Assembly: GCA_043781855.1 (NCBI GenBank)
Contig: JAYWBB010000054.1
Span: 1-17,572 of the forward strand
Source: Nevskia sp043781855
GTDB lineage: Bacteria; Pseudomonadota; Gammaproteobacteria; Nevskiales; Nevskiaceae
DNA: 17,572 nt
Direction: 5' to 3'
This document shows, in pieces, positions 1 to 6,682 of this stretch. The translations under genes and the position numbers were made by a program. Under the pieces are notes generated by a model. The model made no database searches, was not told the DNA's origin, and worked only from the letters and a program-made list of their open reading frames with translations. The stretch's first letter is position 1. Each line of letters starts with the position of its first letter.

Positions 1-1
1 G

Positions 2-481
2 CTAGTGGATGGCAACACCGGCGACTCGCTCGCCCAAGCCAAGCGGCACTGGACCGAAGACCCGGCATGGCAGGGTCTGCGCCGCCAGATGGAGACCCTG
101 TTCGTGACCCGCGACTGGTTCGAGTTGCTGGTCGCCCAGACCCTGGTGGCCGACGGGCTGCTGTACCCGCTGTTCTTCCAGAAGTTCGACGCCTGGCTGG
201 CAAGTCGCCATGGGCCGGGTCCGTCGACGGTGCTGGACTTTTTGATGCGCTGGCAGGACGAGACGGCCCGGTGGGTCGACGCCGTGGTCAAGACCGCCGC
301 CGGCGAGAGTGCCGAGAACCGGGCGCTGATCCAGACTTGGGTCATCCACTGGCGCAGCGTCATGTTGCCGGCCCTGGCCCCGCTGGCCCAAGCCATGATG
401 GGCGACGAGGGGGCCGCCGCGCTGGCCGACGTGGACGCCGCATTGGGTGCGCGCCTGGTCAAACTCGGCTTGACCGCCTGA
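2..481 (+). CDS. dmpL: Phenol hydroxylase P1 oxygenase component, beta subunit (C-terminal part)
   Basis: This is the C-terminal 159 codons of the beta subunit of a multicomponent phenol hydroxylase; the frame is open to the left edge, so the start lies outside the window. The family is about 330 residues long, so roughly half is missing. The visible part is helical, with the W-rich stretch and the 'ENRALIQTWVIHW' segment typical of DmpL-like subunits. In this family the beta subunit packs against the DmpN alpha subunit in the (alpha-beta-gamma)2 hydroxylase and has no di-iron site of its own. The identification rests strongly on context: dmpM, dmpN and dmpO follow in canonical order, with only 11 bases to dmpM. 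A GTG at 5 is inside the frame but is not the real start. The operon promoter is not visible. Confidence 0.88.
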   Translation, partial: LVDGNTGDSLAQAKRHWTEDPAWQGLRRQMETLFVTRDWFELLVAQTLVADGLLYPLFFQKFDAWLASRHGPGPSTVLDFLMRWQDETARWVDAVVKTAAGESAENRALIQTWVIHWRSVMLPALAPLAQAMMGDEGAAALADVDAALGARLVKLGLTA

Positions 482-492
482 GGGGCAGCGTG

Positions 493-777
493 ATGAGCAC
501 GAGCCAGCAGCCGGTCTTCATCGCCTTTCAGGCCAACAACGACACCCAGCCCATCATCGAGGCGATCCAGGTGGACAACCCGCAAGCGGTGCTGCATGAG
601 TACCCCGCCATGGTGAAGATCGATTGCCCCGGTCGCCTGGTGATCAAACGCAGCTCGATCGAAGAGCGCGTCGGCCGCGACTTCGACTTGCGCGAAATCC
701 AGATCAACCTGATTTCGATGTCTGGCGAGCTCGACGAGACCGACGACGAATTCATCCTGCAATGGAAATGCGCCTGA
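493..777 (+). CDS. dmpM: Phenol hydroxylase P2 regulatory (effector) protein
   Basis: A 94-residue protein of the MmoB/DmpM family, the small cofactor-free coupling protein that binds the hydroxylase and tunes oxygen activation at its di-iron site. Length matches the family (about 90 residues). Recognisable features are the N-terminal 'VFIAFQANNDTQPIIEAI' strand-helix, the 'DCPGRLVIKRSSIEERVGRDFDL' core and an acidic C-terminal end near 'DETDDEFILQW'. The ATG at 493 is chosen because AGGGG at 481-485 sits just upstream; an in-frame GTG at 490 is immediately before it and cannot be excluded. The frame stays open far upstream, but that part overlaps dmpL and is a shadow reading. It lies 11 bases after dmpL and 21 bases before dmpN. 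Confidence 0.95.
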   Translation: MSTSQQPVFIAFQANNDTQPIIEAIQVDNPQAVLHEYPAMVKIDCPGRLVIKRSSIEERVGRDFDLREIQINLISMSGELDETDDEFILQWKCA

Positions 778-798
778 GCGCGCACACCGGAGAACCTC

Positions 799-2391
799 AT
801 GAGTGAAACCCACGAGCCCGCCAAGAAACTCAGCCTCAAGGAAAACTACGCGATGCTCACGCGCGGTTTGGGCTGGGAGCCCAGCTACCAGCCCAAGGAA
901 GAGATCTTTCGCGCGATCAATTTCGAAGGCATCAAGATTCACGACTGGGAGAAGTGGGAAGACCCGTTTCGCCTGACGATGGACGCCTACTGGAAGTACC
1001 AGGGCGAGAAGGAGCGCAAGCTCTACGCGATCATCGACGCCTTCCAGCAGAACAACGGCCAGTTCAACGTCACCGACGCGCGCTACATCCAGGCGCTGAA
1101 GATTTTTCTGAATGGCATCGTCGAACTGGAGTACACCTCGCACCGCGGCTTCAATATCCTCGGCCGCGAGTTTCCCGGTGTCGGGCCGCGCATCGCCGCA
1201 CAGATGCAGTCGCTCGACGAACTGCGCCACGCCACGACGCAGATCCACGCGATCAGCCAGTACAACAAATACTTCACCGGCCTCGACAACTTCCCTTACC
1301 AGTTCGATCGCGCCTGGTATCTGTCGATCCCGAAATCCTTCTTCGAGGATGCCGTCACCTCGGGTCCGTTCGAGTTCATCGTCGCGATTTCGTTCGCGTT
1401 CGAATATGTGCTGACCAATCTCGCGTTCATGCCGTGGATGTCCGGCGCGGCTTTCAACGGCGACCTGGCCACGGTGTCGTTCGGCTTCTCGGCGCAATCC
1501 GATGAAGCGCGGCACATGACACTGGGTATCGAGGTCATCAAGTTTCTTCTGGAGCAGGACCCGGCCAACGTGCCGCTCGTGCAGAAGTGGATCGACAAAT
1601 GGTTCTGGCGCGGCTATCGCCTGCTGTCGCTGCTCGCGGTGATGATGGATTACATGCTGCCGAAGCGCGTCATGAGTTGGTCGGAAGCCTGGGAAATCTA
1701 CTTCGAGCAGAACGGTGGCGCCTTGTTCGCGGACCTTGCGCGCTACGGGATCAAGATGCCGAAGCACGCCGAAGTGACCATCACCGAGAAGGGCCACGTC
1801 TCTCATCAGATGTGGAGTGTTTTCTACGCCAACCGCCATGCCGTCGGCTTTCCAGTCTGGCTGCCATCGGAAGAAGAAATGAACTGGATGTCCGAAAAAT
1901 ATCCGGACACGTTCGACAAGTATTACCGGCCACGCTACGAGTATTGGCGCGAACTGGAGAAGCAGGGCAAGCCGTTCGTGAATACGACTCTGCCGCAACT
2001 TTGCCAGACCTGCCAATGGCCCTGCCTGTTCACCGAGCCGGGCGACCCGACTGAACTCTCCTTGCGCGAAACGGAATATCGGGGCGAGAAATTCCATTTC
2101 TGTTCCGACGGCTGCAAGGACATCTTCTGCGGCGAGCCTGAGAAATACGTGCACGCCTGGCTGCCGGTGCACCAGATCTACCAGGGCAACTGCTTCCTGC
2201 CGGGCGTCGATCCGACCGCGCCGGACTTCAATCCCCTGGTCGAGGCGCTCAAGTACATGGGTATCAAGCCGGGCGTCGACGGCGGCGACTTCGCTACGCA
2301 TATCGATGCCGTAAACTGGGAGAAATGGACTTCCCGTCCCGCCAACATGCACGAAGGCGCTTACACCGACGCCGTGCGCAAGACTGCCTGA
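799..2391 (+). CDS. dmpN: Phenol hydroxylase P3 oxygenase component, di-iron alpha subunit
   Basis: A 530-residue catalytic alpha subunit of the bacterial multicomponent monooxygenase family (usual length about 515), which hydroxylates phenol to catechol in the cytoplasm. All six expected carboxylate-bridged di-iron ligands can be seen: E111, E141 and H144 (motif DELRH), E202, E236 and H239 (motif DEARH). They match the toluene monooxygenase positions with a constant offset in each half. A C-terminal zinc-binding, YHS-like region is visible with C402, C405, C409, C435 and C439, a feature of the phenol hydroxylase branch. ATG 799 is preceded by GGAG at 789-792. It is followed after 10 bases by dmpO. 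Substrate range (phenol, methylphenols, toluene-type compounds) cannot be read from sequence. Confidence 0.97.
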   Translation: MSETHEPAKKLSLKENYAMLTRGLGWEPSYQPKEEIFRAINFEGIKIHDWEKWEDPFRLTMDAYWKYQGEKERKLYAIIDAFQQNNGQFNVTDARYIQALKIFLNGIVELEYTSHRGFNILGREFPGVGPRIAAQMQSLDELRHATTQIHAISQYNKYFTGLDNFPYQFDRAWYLSIPKSFFEDAVTSGPFEFIVAISFAFEYVLTNLAFMPWMSGAAFNGDLATVSFGFSAQSDEARHMTLGIEVIKFLLEQDPANVPLVQKWIDKWFWRGYRLLSLLAVMMDYMLPKRVMSWSEAWEIYFEQNGGALFADLARYGIKMPKHAEVTITEKGHVSHQMWSVFYANRHAVGFPVWLPSEEEMNWMSEKYPDTFDKYYRPRYEYWRELEKQGKPFVNTTLPQLCQTCQWPCLFTEPGDPTELSLRETEYRGEKFHFCSDGCKDIFCGEPEKYVHAWLPVHQIYQGNCFLPGVDPTAPDFNPLVEALKYMGIKPGVDGGDFATHIDAVNWEKWTSRPANMHEGAYTDAVRKTA

Positions 2392-2401
2392 GAAAAATCC
2401 C

Positions 2402-2764
2402 ATGCCCGTCATCGCAAAAGACCCCGGCTACCACGGCGATTTCAAAGACACCGTCGACAAGTTCCATGGCAAGCAGCTCGTCAACATCTACTGGGAAAAA
2501 CATTTGATGTTCGCGTGGCCGATGTGCGTGCCGTTGCCGCCGGAAATGCCGTTCGGCGCGCTGATCGAAGCGGTGATTCCATCGATCTTCGGGGCGCATC
2601 CGGACTTCGCGAAAATCGACTGGAGTGCCGTCGAGTGGCAGCGCTCGAATGAACCGTTCACCCCGAATCCTGCCGTGAGCCTGGTCGCGAATGGCATTAC
2701 TCACAAGACCACGATCCGCTTCCGCACGCCGGGATTGAATGGCCTGAACGGCACCGGCAACTGA
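2402..2764 (+). CDS. dmpO: Phenol hydroxylase P4 oxygenase component, gamma subunit
   Basis: A 120-residue protein matching the P4/DmpO gamma subunit in length and sequence; the segments 'DTVDKFHGKQLVNIYWEKHL' near residues 16-35 and 'FGALIEAVIPSIFGAHPDF' near residues 49-67 are typical. In the family it is the third hydroxylase subunit and contributes to an assembled, active oxygenase. The ATG at 2402 is the only sensible start and lies 10 bases after the dmpN stop; no strong Shine-Dalgarno sequence is visible, so translational coupling to dmpN is likely. It is the last phenol hydroxylase gene here: the usual next gene, the FAD/[2Fe-2S] reductase dmpP, is absent and a 329-base non-coding stretch follows. 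Confidence 0.95.
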   Translation: MPVIAKDPGYHGDFKDTVDKFHGKQLVNIYWEKHLMFAWPMCVPLPPEMPFGALIEAVIPSIFGAHPDFAKIDWSAVEWQRSNEPFTPNPAVSLVANGITHKTTIRFRTPGLNGLNGTGN

Positions 2765-2810
2765 CCGCGAGGTACGCTTTGACGAACTACCCGCTACGCG
2801 GAGGAGCGCG

Positions 2811-2857
2811 ATACTGCACCGGTATCGAGGGCGCGGTGAAAAAGTATTAGACGGTAG
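2811..2857 (+). promoter_or_regulatory. LysR-type operator upstream of the Rieske/reductase genes
   Basis: ATAC (2811-2814), seven bases, then GTAT (2822-2825) form the ATAC-N7-GTAT motif known from BenM/CatM/CbnR-type regulators, extended by CG on both flanks. Thirty-two bases further, centre to centre, lies AAAAGTATTAGACGGTA (2840-2856). The identical 17-base block is found at the same spacing in the operator next to the lysR gene (6164-6209). The first half would be the recognition site and the second the activation site near the -35 (TTAGAC, 2847-2852). No convincing -10 is visible. A 7-bp inverted repeat, GAGCATC/GATGCTC (2857-2863 and 2875-2881), follows directly. The LysR encoded at 5210-6121 is the inferred binder. 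Confidence 0.75.
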
Positions 2858-2880
2858 AGCATCACGCAGTTAGGGATGCT

Positions 2881-3008
2881 CTGAAAAATCAGTTAAACCC
2901 TTCTCCCTCCGGGAGAAGGGCAGGGATGAGGGACTTTCAATCGAAAGACTTCCTTTAATTTGAAAGTCCCTCACCCAACCCTCTCCCAGAGGGCGAGGGC
3001 TTTTTCAG
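2881..3008. repeat. Palindromic MITE-like intergenic repeat
   Basis: A 128-base element whose two halves are imperfect inverted copies. The ends are CTGAAAAA (2881-2888) and TTTTTCAG (3001-3008). Next to the centre, GAGGGACTTTCAA (2928-2940) pairs with TTGAAAGTCCCTC (2960-2972) around a 19-base loop. Between them both halves carry related C/G-rich text, CCCTTCTCCC...GGGAGAAGGG on the left (a perfect 10-bp hairpin, 2898-2920) and CCCTCTCCCAGAGGG on the right. It contains no ORF. It sits between the LysR-type operator (2811-2857) and the Rieske start at 3094, so it would form a long hairpin in that leader. No clear target-site duplication is visible. Similar C/G-rich repeats are common intergenic elements in proteobacteria. 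Confidence 0.75.
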
Positions 3009-3093
3009 AATTTCCTTAGGCTCGGCGAAGTGCGGGCTATAAAAATAATGGCCGTCGACTGCGGTTTTGCGTCACGCGAGAGAGGAGAGATCC

Positions 3094-4172
3094 ATGTTCG
3101 TGAAGAACGCCTGGTATTGCGCTGGCTGGGACTACATGGTCAGCCAGGGCAAGACGCCATCGTGGCGCGCAAGCTCGCGGGCGAGCGCGTGGTGCTCTAT
3201 CGCAAGCCGGACGGCGGGCTGGTCGCGATGGAAGACCGCTGCCCACATCGTCAGGCGGCGTTGTCGCTCGGCCAGAAGGAAGGCGATTCGCTGCGTTGCA
3301 TGTATCACGGCATGAAGTTCGACGCTGATGGCAAATGCACGGAAATTCCGGGACAGGACACCATTCCCGAGCGCGCCTGCGTACGCGCGTTCCCGGTAAT
3401 CGAACAGGACAACTGGGTCTGGGTCTGGATGGGCGACGCGGCCAAGGCCGATGTGGCGTTGATTCCGTTCTCCGTCGGTCCCAGCCATCCGGACTGGAAC
3501 ATGAAGACGTCGCATATGCACGTCGATGCGAACTACCGGCTGGAGATCGCCAATCTCGCAGATTTGAGCCACCTTGCCTGGGTGCACCAGAAATCGCTGG
3601 GTGGTGCGGACAGCGAGACCCGGTCGCAGTACACGAAGATCAGGGCGAAGCACACCGTCATGCCGCGCGGTTTGCGCACCCAGTACGTGGTCCGTGGAGT
3701 TCCCATCCCGAGTTTCCTGCGGCATCTGTTCCCCGAGGAAGCGCGGTTCGACCTCGATTTCGACATCACCCATACTGTGCCGTGCACCTGGGTTCTGCAT
3801 TTTCAGGCTTTCAAACAAGGCACTGCGACCGAGGGGCCATCCAACGGCCATCTTGTTTCGGATACCTATACCTGCCAGGCGGTCGTCCCCAACGACGAAA
3901 GCTCGGTCGAGTATTACTTCTCGTGGGGGGCGAAGAAGACCTGCGACTTCCCGGGTCTGAGCGATCTGCTGCGCGAGATTCTCGATGTGGCGTTCCTCGA
4001 AGACCGCCATGTGCTCGAAGCGCAGCACATCCGCATGATGGAAAAGCCGGACATTAAAGCGCTCGACATCGTTCATGACGCCGGCCCGGGGAAAATGCTC
4101 TGGGTGCTCGACAAGCTGCTCAGGGAAGAGGCGGGCGGCACGACGGTCAGGGCTTCGGCAGTGGCGGCCTGA
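3094..4172 (+). pseudogene. Rieske non-heme iron oxygenase, VanA-like, with N-terminal frameshift
   Basis: A terminal oxygenase of the VanA/phthalate-type Rieske family. ATG 3094, with GGAGAG at 3084-3089, gives the typical N-terminus 'MFVKNAWYCAGWDYMVSQGK', but the rest of the protein lies in another frame. One missing base at about 3153/3154 (GG read as G) would join them into 359 residues, the usual family length. In that reconstruction the Rieske cluster ligands are C50, H52, C69 and H72. The mononuclear iron site is seen in 'NLADLSHLAWVH', with the C-terminal Asp in 'FLEDRHVLEAQ'. Substrate is unknown; relatives demethylate vanillate or hydroxylate aromatic acids. A GTG at 3030 opens the downstream frame but gives an unrelated N-terminus. 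It may be a true lesion or a sequence error. The reductase follows after 43 bases. Confidence 0.8.
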
Positions 4173-4215
4173 GACAAACACGTCTGCCCACCCGGAACCG
4201 GGGCAGCAGAACTCC

Positions 4216-5176
4216 GTGTCCACAGCCGAGCGCATGAAACTCCGGGTTGCCGCGCTGCACTGCGAGGCGCGCGATGTGCTGTTCATGGAACTGCGCGACC
4301 CGACCGGCGCGGAGCTGCCTGCGTTCACGCCGGACGCGCATCTCGAGGTCAATCTCGGCAATGGCCTGTTGCGGCATTACTCGCTCTGCAACGATCCTGC
4401 CGAGCGCAATCGCTACTGCCTGGGCGTCGGCCTGTCGCGCGACAGCCGTGGTGGCTCGAAGCTGATCCACGAGACGATCCGCGTCGGCTCGCAGCTTTCG
4501 GTCAGCCTGCCGCGCAACAACTTCCCGCTCGATGCAGCACCGGATGAAGCGGTGTTCATCGCCGGCGGCATCGGCATCACCCCGATCATGGCAATGATCC
4601 ACGCCTGCATTGCGGCGCAGCGTAACTGGCGGCTGTTTTACTGCACGCGAAACCGGCAGCGCACAGCGTTCTACGAGGACTTGCGCGCGCTGGCGCCCGG
4701 ATGTTGCCACTTCCACTTCGATGATGAGCAGGACGGCATCCTCTTCGACGCTGCGGCGATGCTGTCGGGCGTCACGGCGTCTGCGCACGTCTATTGCTGC
4801 GGCCCGGCGCCGCTGATGCACGCCGTGCAGGCGGCGACGGCCGGTCGCGCGCCGGAGCACGTGCACTTCGAGTGGTTCACTACGGCCACCCTCGACGCCA
4901 GGACCGACAAGCCCTTTGCAATCGTGCTGCGCGGGAGCGGCATCCGACTCGAAGTTCCATCGGACCGCAGCATCCTCGAAGTGCTCGAAAGACAACGGCC
5001 TCGGCGTTCCGTACTCGTGTCGCGAAGGTCTGTGCGCAACCTGCAGGACGCCGGTGCTGTCCGGCATTCCCGACCATCGTGACAACGTGCTGTCATCCTC
5101 CGAGCGCGCCGCGAACGACCAGATGATGATCTGCGTTTCGCGCGCGAAATCCGCAGTGATCGAGCTCGATCTTTGA
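4216..5176 (+). pseudogene. VanB-like oxygenase reductase (FNR plus [2Fe-2S]), frameshifted
   Basis: A phthalate-dioxygenase-reductase/VanB-type electron transfer protein of about 320 residues, the natural partner of the preceding Rieske oxygenase. Domain order is flavin binding ('RHYSLCNDP'), NAD(P)H binding ('AGGIGITPIMAM' and 'YCCGPAPLMHAV') and a C-terminal plant-type ferredoxin. The first two domains and the ferredoxin beginning read in one frame up to about 4990. The cluster motif 'YSCREGLCATC', the last Cys in 'MMICVSR' and the C-terminus read in another. One extra A in GAAAGAC (4987-4993) explains this; removing it restores 'LEVLEDNGLGVPYSC'. GTG 4216 is chosen as start, with GGGG upstream near 4199-4203; ATG 4234 is the alternative. 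As given, the protein loses all its cluster cysteines. Domain order differs from DmpP, whose ferredoxin domain is N-terminal. Confidence 0.82.
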
Positions 5177-5209
5177 TCGAGGCAACGTGGTCATCAGGCA
5201 ACGCGGCGC

Positions 5210-6121
5210 TTATTTCGAGCGGCTTGCGCGCAGTTTGCGCGCCACGCTGATGAAAGCCTGCAGCAGCGCGGAATCGTCGTCCCTGCGGTGAATCAGGCAG
5301 AGGTCGAAGGTGGCGCGGTCGGCCTTGCTGAGCGGCACGTAAACGACACCGGGCAGGCGCAGATTGCAGGCCGAATCCACGACCAGCGACAACCCGACGC
5401 CACCCGACACCAGCGCGACGGCGGCCACCACGTCGTCGACTTCCTGCGTCACCTTGGGCGTCACGCCGCGCGCGTGGAACATGCGCATGACGTGGTCGAT
5501 GAAGCCAGGTCGCGGCGTGCGCGGGTAGAAGATCAGCGGCTCGTCAGCGATATCTTTCAGCATCAGCGTCGCGCGCGCGGCCAGCACATGACGCGCGTTG
5601 ACCGCGACATCCATGTGCTCGGTCAGCACCACTTCCCAGCTCAGCTCCGGGTCCTTGTCGAAAAAGCGGTTGAATGCGACCGTGATGCGGCGCTCCCGAA
5701 GCGCCTTGATCTGGCCGGCGCGGTCGAGGTTGTGGAGGACCACGTCGACTTTCGGATACAGCGCCAGAAAGTCGTGGATGATGCGCGGAATCACGTCGAG
5801 CACGGCCGAACCGAAGGTGCCGACATCGAGCCGCCCGAGGCGTCCCTGCGCTGCCATCTGCGTGCGGTCGACCGCCTGCTCCGCGAGCAGCAGCAGGTTG
5901 CGCGCGTCCTCGTAAAACACGGCGCCGGCCGCAGTCAGCTCGACACCGCGTGGCTGGCGTTCGAGCAGCTTCACGCCGAGCAGCTCCTCGAGCTGCTGGA
6001 TCTGTCGCGTCAGCGGCGGTTGCGAGACGTGCAGATGCTGGGCGGCGGCGCGAAAGCTCTTGCTTTCGACCACGGCGGTGAAGTAACGCAGATGGCGGAA
6101 TTCGATCGGTCCCAGTTTCAT
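5210..6121 (-). CDS. LysR-type transcriptional regulator, BenM/CatM/CbnR-like
   Basis: A 303-residue LysR family regulator of normal length. The N-terminal winged helix-turn-helix spans about residues 9-66 ('FRHLRYFTAVVESKSFRAAA', 'VSQPPLTRQIQQLEELLG'), followed by a linker helix and a periplasmic-binding-like effector domain. The opening 'EFRHLRYFTAVVE' is typical of the subgroup controlling catechol, benzoate and chlorocatechol genes. It is transcribed away from the meta-cleavage operon. The ATAC-N7-GTAT site at 6164-6178 lies 42 bases upstream of its ATG, an arrangement usual for LysR autoregulation plus activation of the divergent operon. A matching operator precedes the Rieske gene. The effector is unknown; a pathway intermediate or muconate-like diacid is only a guess from relatives. 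Phenol pathways are more often under sigma-54 DmpR-type control. Confidence 0.92.
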   Translation of the reverse strand: MKLGPIEFRHLRYFTAVVESKSFRAAAQHLHVSQPPLTRQIQQLEELLGVKLLERQPRGVELTAAGAVFYEDARNLLLLAEQAVDRTQMAAQGRLGRLDVGTFGSAVLDVIPRIIHDFLALYPKVDVVLHNLDRAGQIKALRERRITVAFNRFFDKDPELSWEVVLTEHMDVAVNARHVLAARATLMLKDIADEPLIFYPRTPRPGFIDHVMRMFHARGVTPKVTQEVDDVVAAVALVSGGVGLSLVVDSACNLRLPGVVYVPLSKADRATFDLCLIHRRDDDSALLQAFISVARKLRASRSK

Positions 6122-6161
6122 CGCGGTGGCGCGCTCCGGCAGCAGCGAGTGCGATCGGGGA

Positions 6162-6210
6162 CGATACCCGAGGGGTATCGCGGTGACAATTCAAAAGTAT
6201 TAGACGGTAT
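6162..6210 (+). promoter_or_regulatory. LysR-type operator between lysR and the meta-cleavage operon
   Basis: CGATACCC (6162-6169) and GGGTATCG (6173-6180) are perfect inverted repeats around GAG and contain ATAC-N7-GTAT at 6164-6178, the classical recognition motif of BenM/CatM-type LysR proteins. AAAAGTATTAGACGGTA (6193-6209) follows at the same 32-base centre-to-centre spacing as in the operator at 2811-2857. The second block contains TTAGAC (6200-6205), a possible -35 element; TACCTT (6224-6229) would be a weak -10 at 18 bases. This fits a recognition site plus activation site driving the ferredoxin-led operon, which starts at 6302. The binder is inferred to be the adjacent LysR protein. 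Confidence 0.82.
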
Positions 6211-6301
6211 CGATCGATCGTCCTACCTTAGGGAGAGAAAACACCGACTGCGTGACCTGCGACGATCCGCAGGCCGGCGCGACGTCAGAGGAGAAGCACT
6301 G

Positions 6302-6682
6302 ATGCAGCATCGCATCACCCTGGATGGCAGCGAAGCGACGTTCGCCTGTCGCAGCGGCCAGTCCGTGCTGGAAGCGATGGCCGGCAGCCGCGCGCGCGGC
6401 ATCGAGGTCGGCTGCCGCAGCGGTGGCTGCGGCGTCTGCCGCGTCCAGGTGCTCTCGGGCCGCTACGGGTGCGGCACGATGAGCGGCGCGCAGATCACCG
6501 ACCGCTGCCGCGAAGCGGGTATCGCGCTGGCCTGCCAGATCTATCCGTCCAGCGACCTGCATCTGCGCACGCTCGGCAAGCGCATGCAGTTCGGTGCAGA
6601 GCCCGCCGCTGCGGAGTTGATTCGCGGGCTCACTTCGCGCCTGAAGAACGACACGGGCCTGACAATGGCAGGCGCGTCGTGA
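6302..6682 (+). CDS. dmpQ: Plant-type [2Fe-2S] ferredoxin, DmpQ/XylT-like
   Basis: A 126-residue ferredoxin with cluster cysteines C38, C43, C46 ('GCRSGGCGVCRVQVLSGRY') and C78 ('LACQIY'), the pattern of XylT/DmpQ. These ferredoxins reactivate catechol 2,3-dioxygenase by reducing its oxidised active-site iron, which matters when substituted catechols inactivate the enzyme. It is a little longer than the usual 110 or so residues because of a C-terminal tail. ATG 6302 has AGGAG at 6289-6293; the frame is open upstream but that part is antisense to lysR. It is the first gene of the long operon. Its stop overlaps the GTG of the next gene (GTGA, 6679-6682). Unusually, its expected client dmpB lies at the far end of the operon. 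Confidence 0.9.
   Translation: MQHRITLDGSEATFACRSGQSVLEAMAGSRARGIEVGCRSGGCGVCRVQVLSGRYGCGTMSGAQITDRCREAGIALACQIYPSSDLHLRTLGKRMQFGAEPAAAELIRGLTSRLKNDTGLTMAGAS

Noticed and set aside
3030..3155. GTG at 3030 as an intact start for the Rieske oxygenase without frameshift
   Set aside because: The resulting N-terminus is unlike the family, whereas the other frame gives 'MFVKNAWYCAGWDY' after a good ribosome site; a frameshift explains the data better.
3132..4361. Antisense open frame (409 codons) opposite the Rieske gene
   Set aside because: The Rieske ligands and family sequence on the + strand are unambiguous; the minus-strand product resembles nothing.
3140..5000. Programmed ribosomal frameshifting in the Rieske and reductase genes
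   Set aside because: No X-XXY-YYZ slippery heptamer or clear stimulatory structure is visible at 3150 or 4990, and the two shifts are in opposite senses; indels are simpler.
6122..6301. Sigma-54 promoter for the meta-cleavage operon, as in DmpR-controlled systems
   Set aside because: No TGGCAC-N5-TTGC-like -24/-12 element was found; the LysR operator explains the region better.
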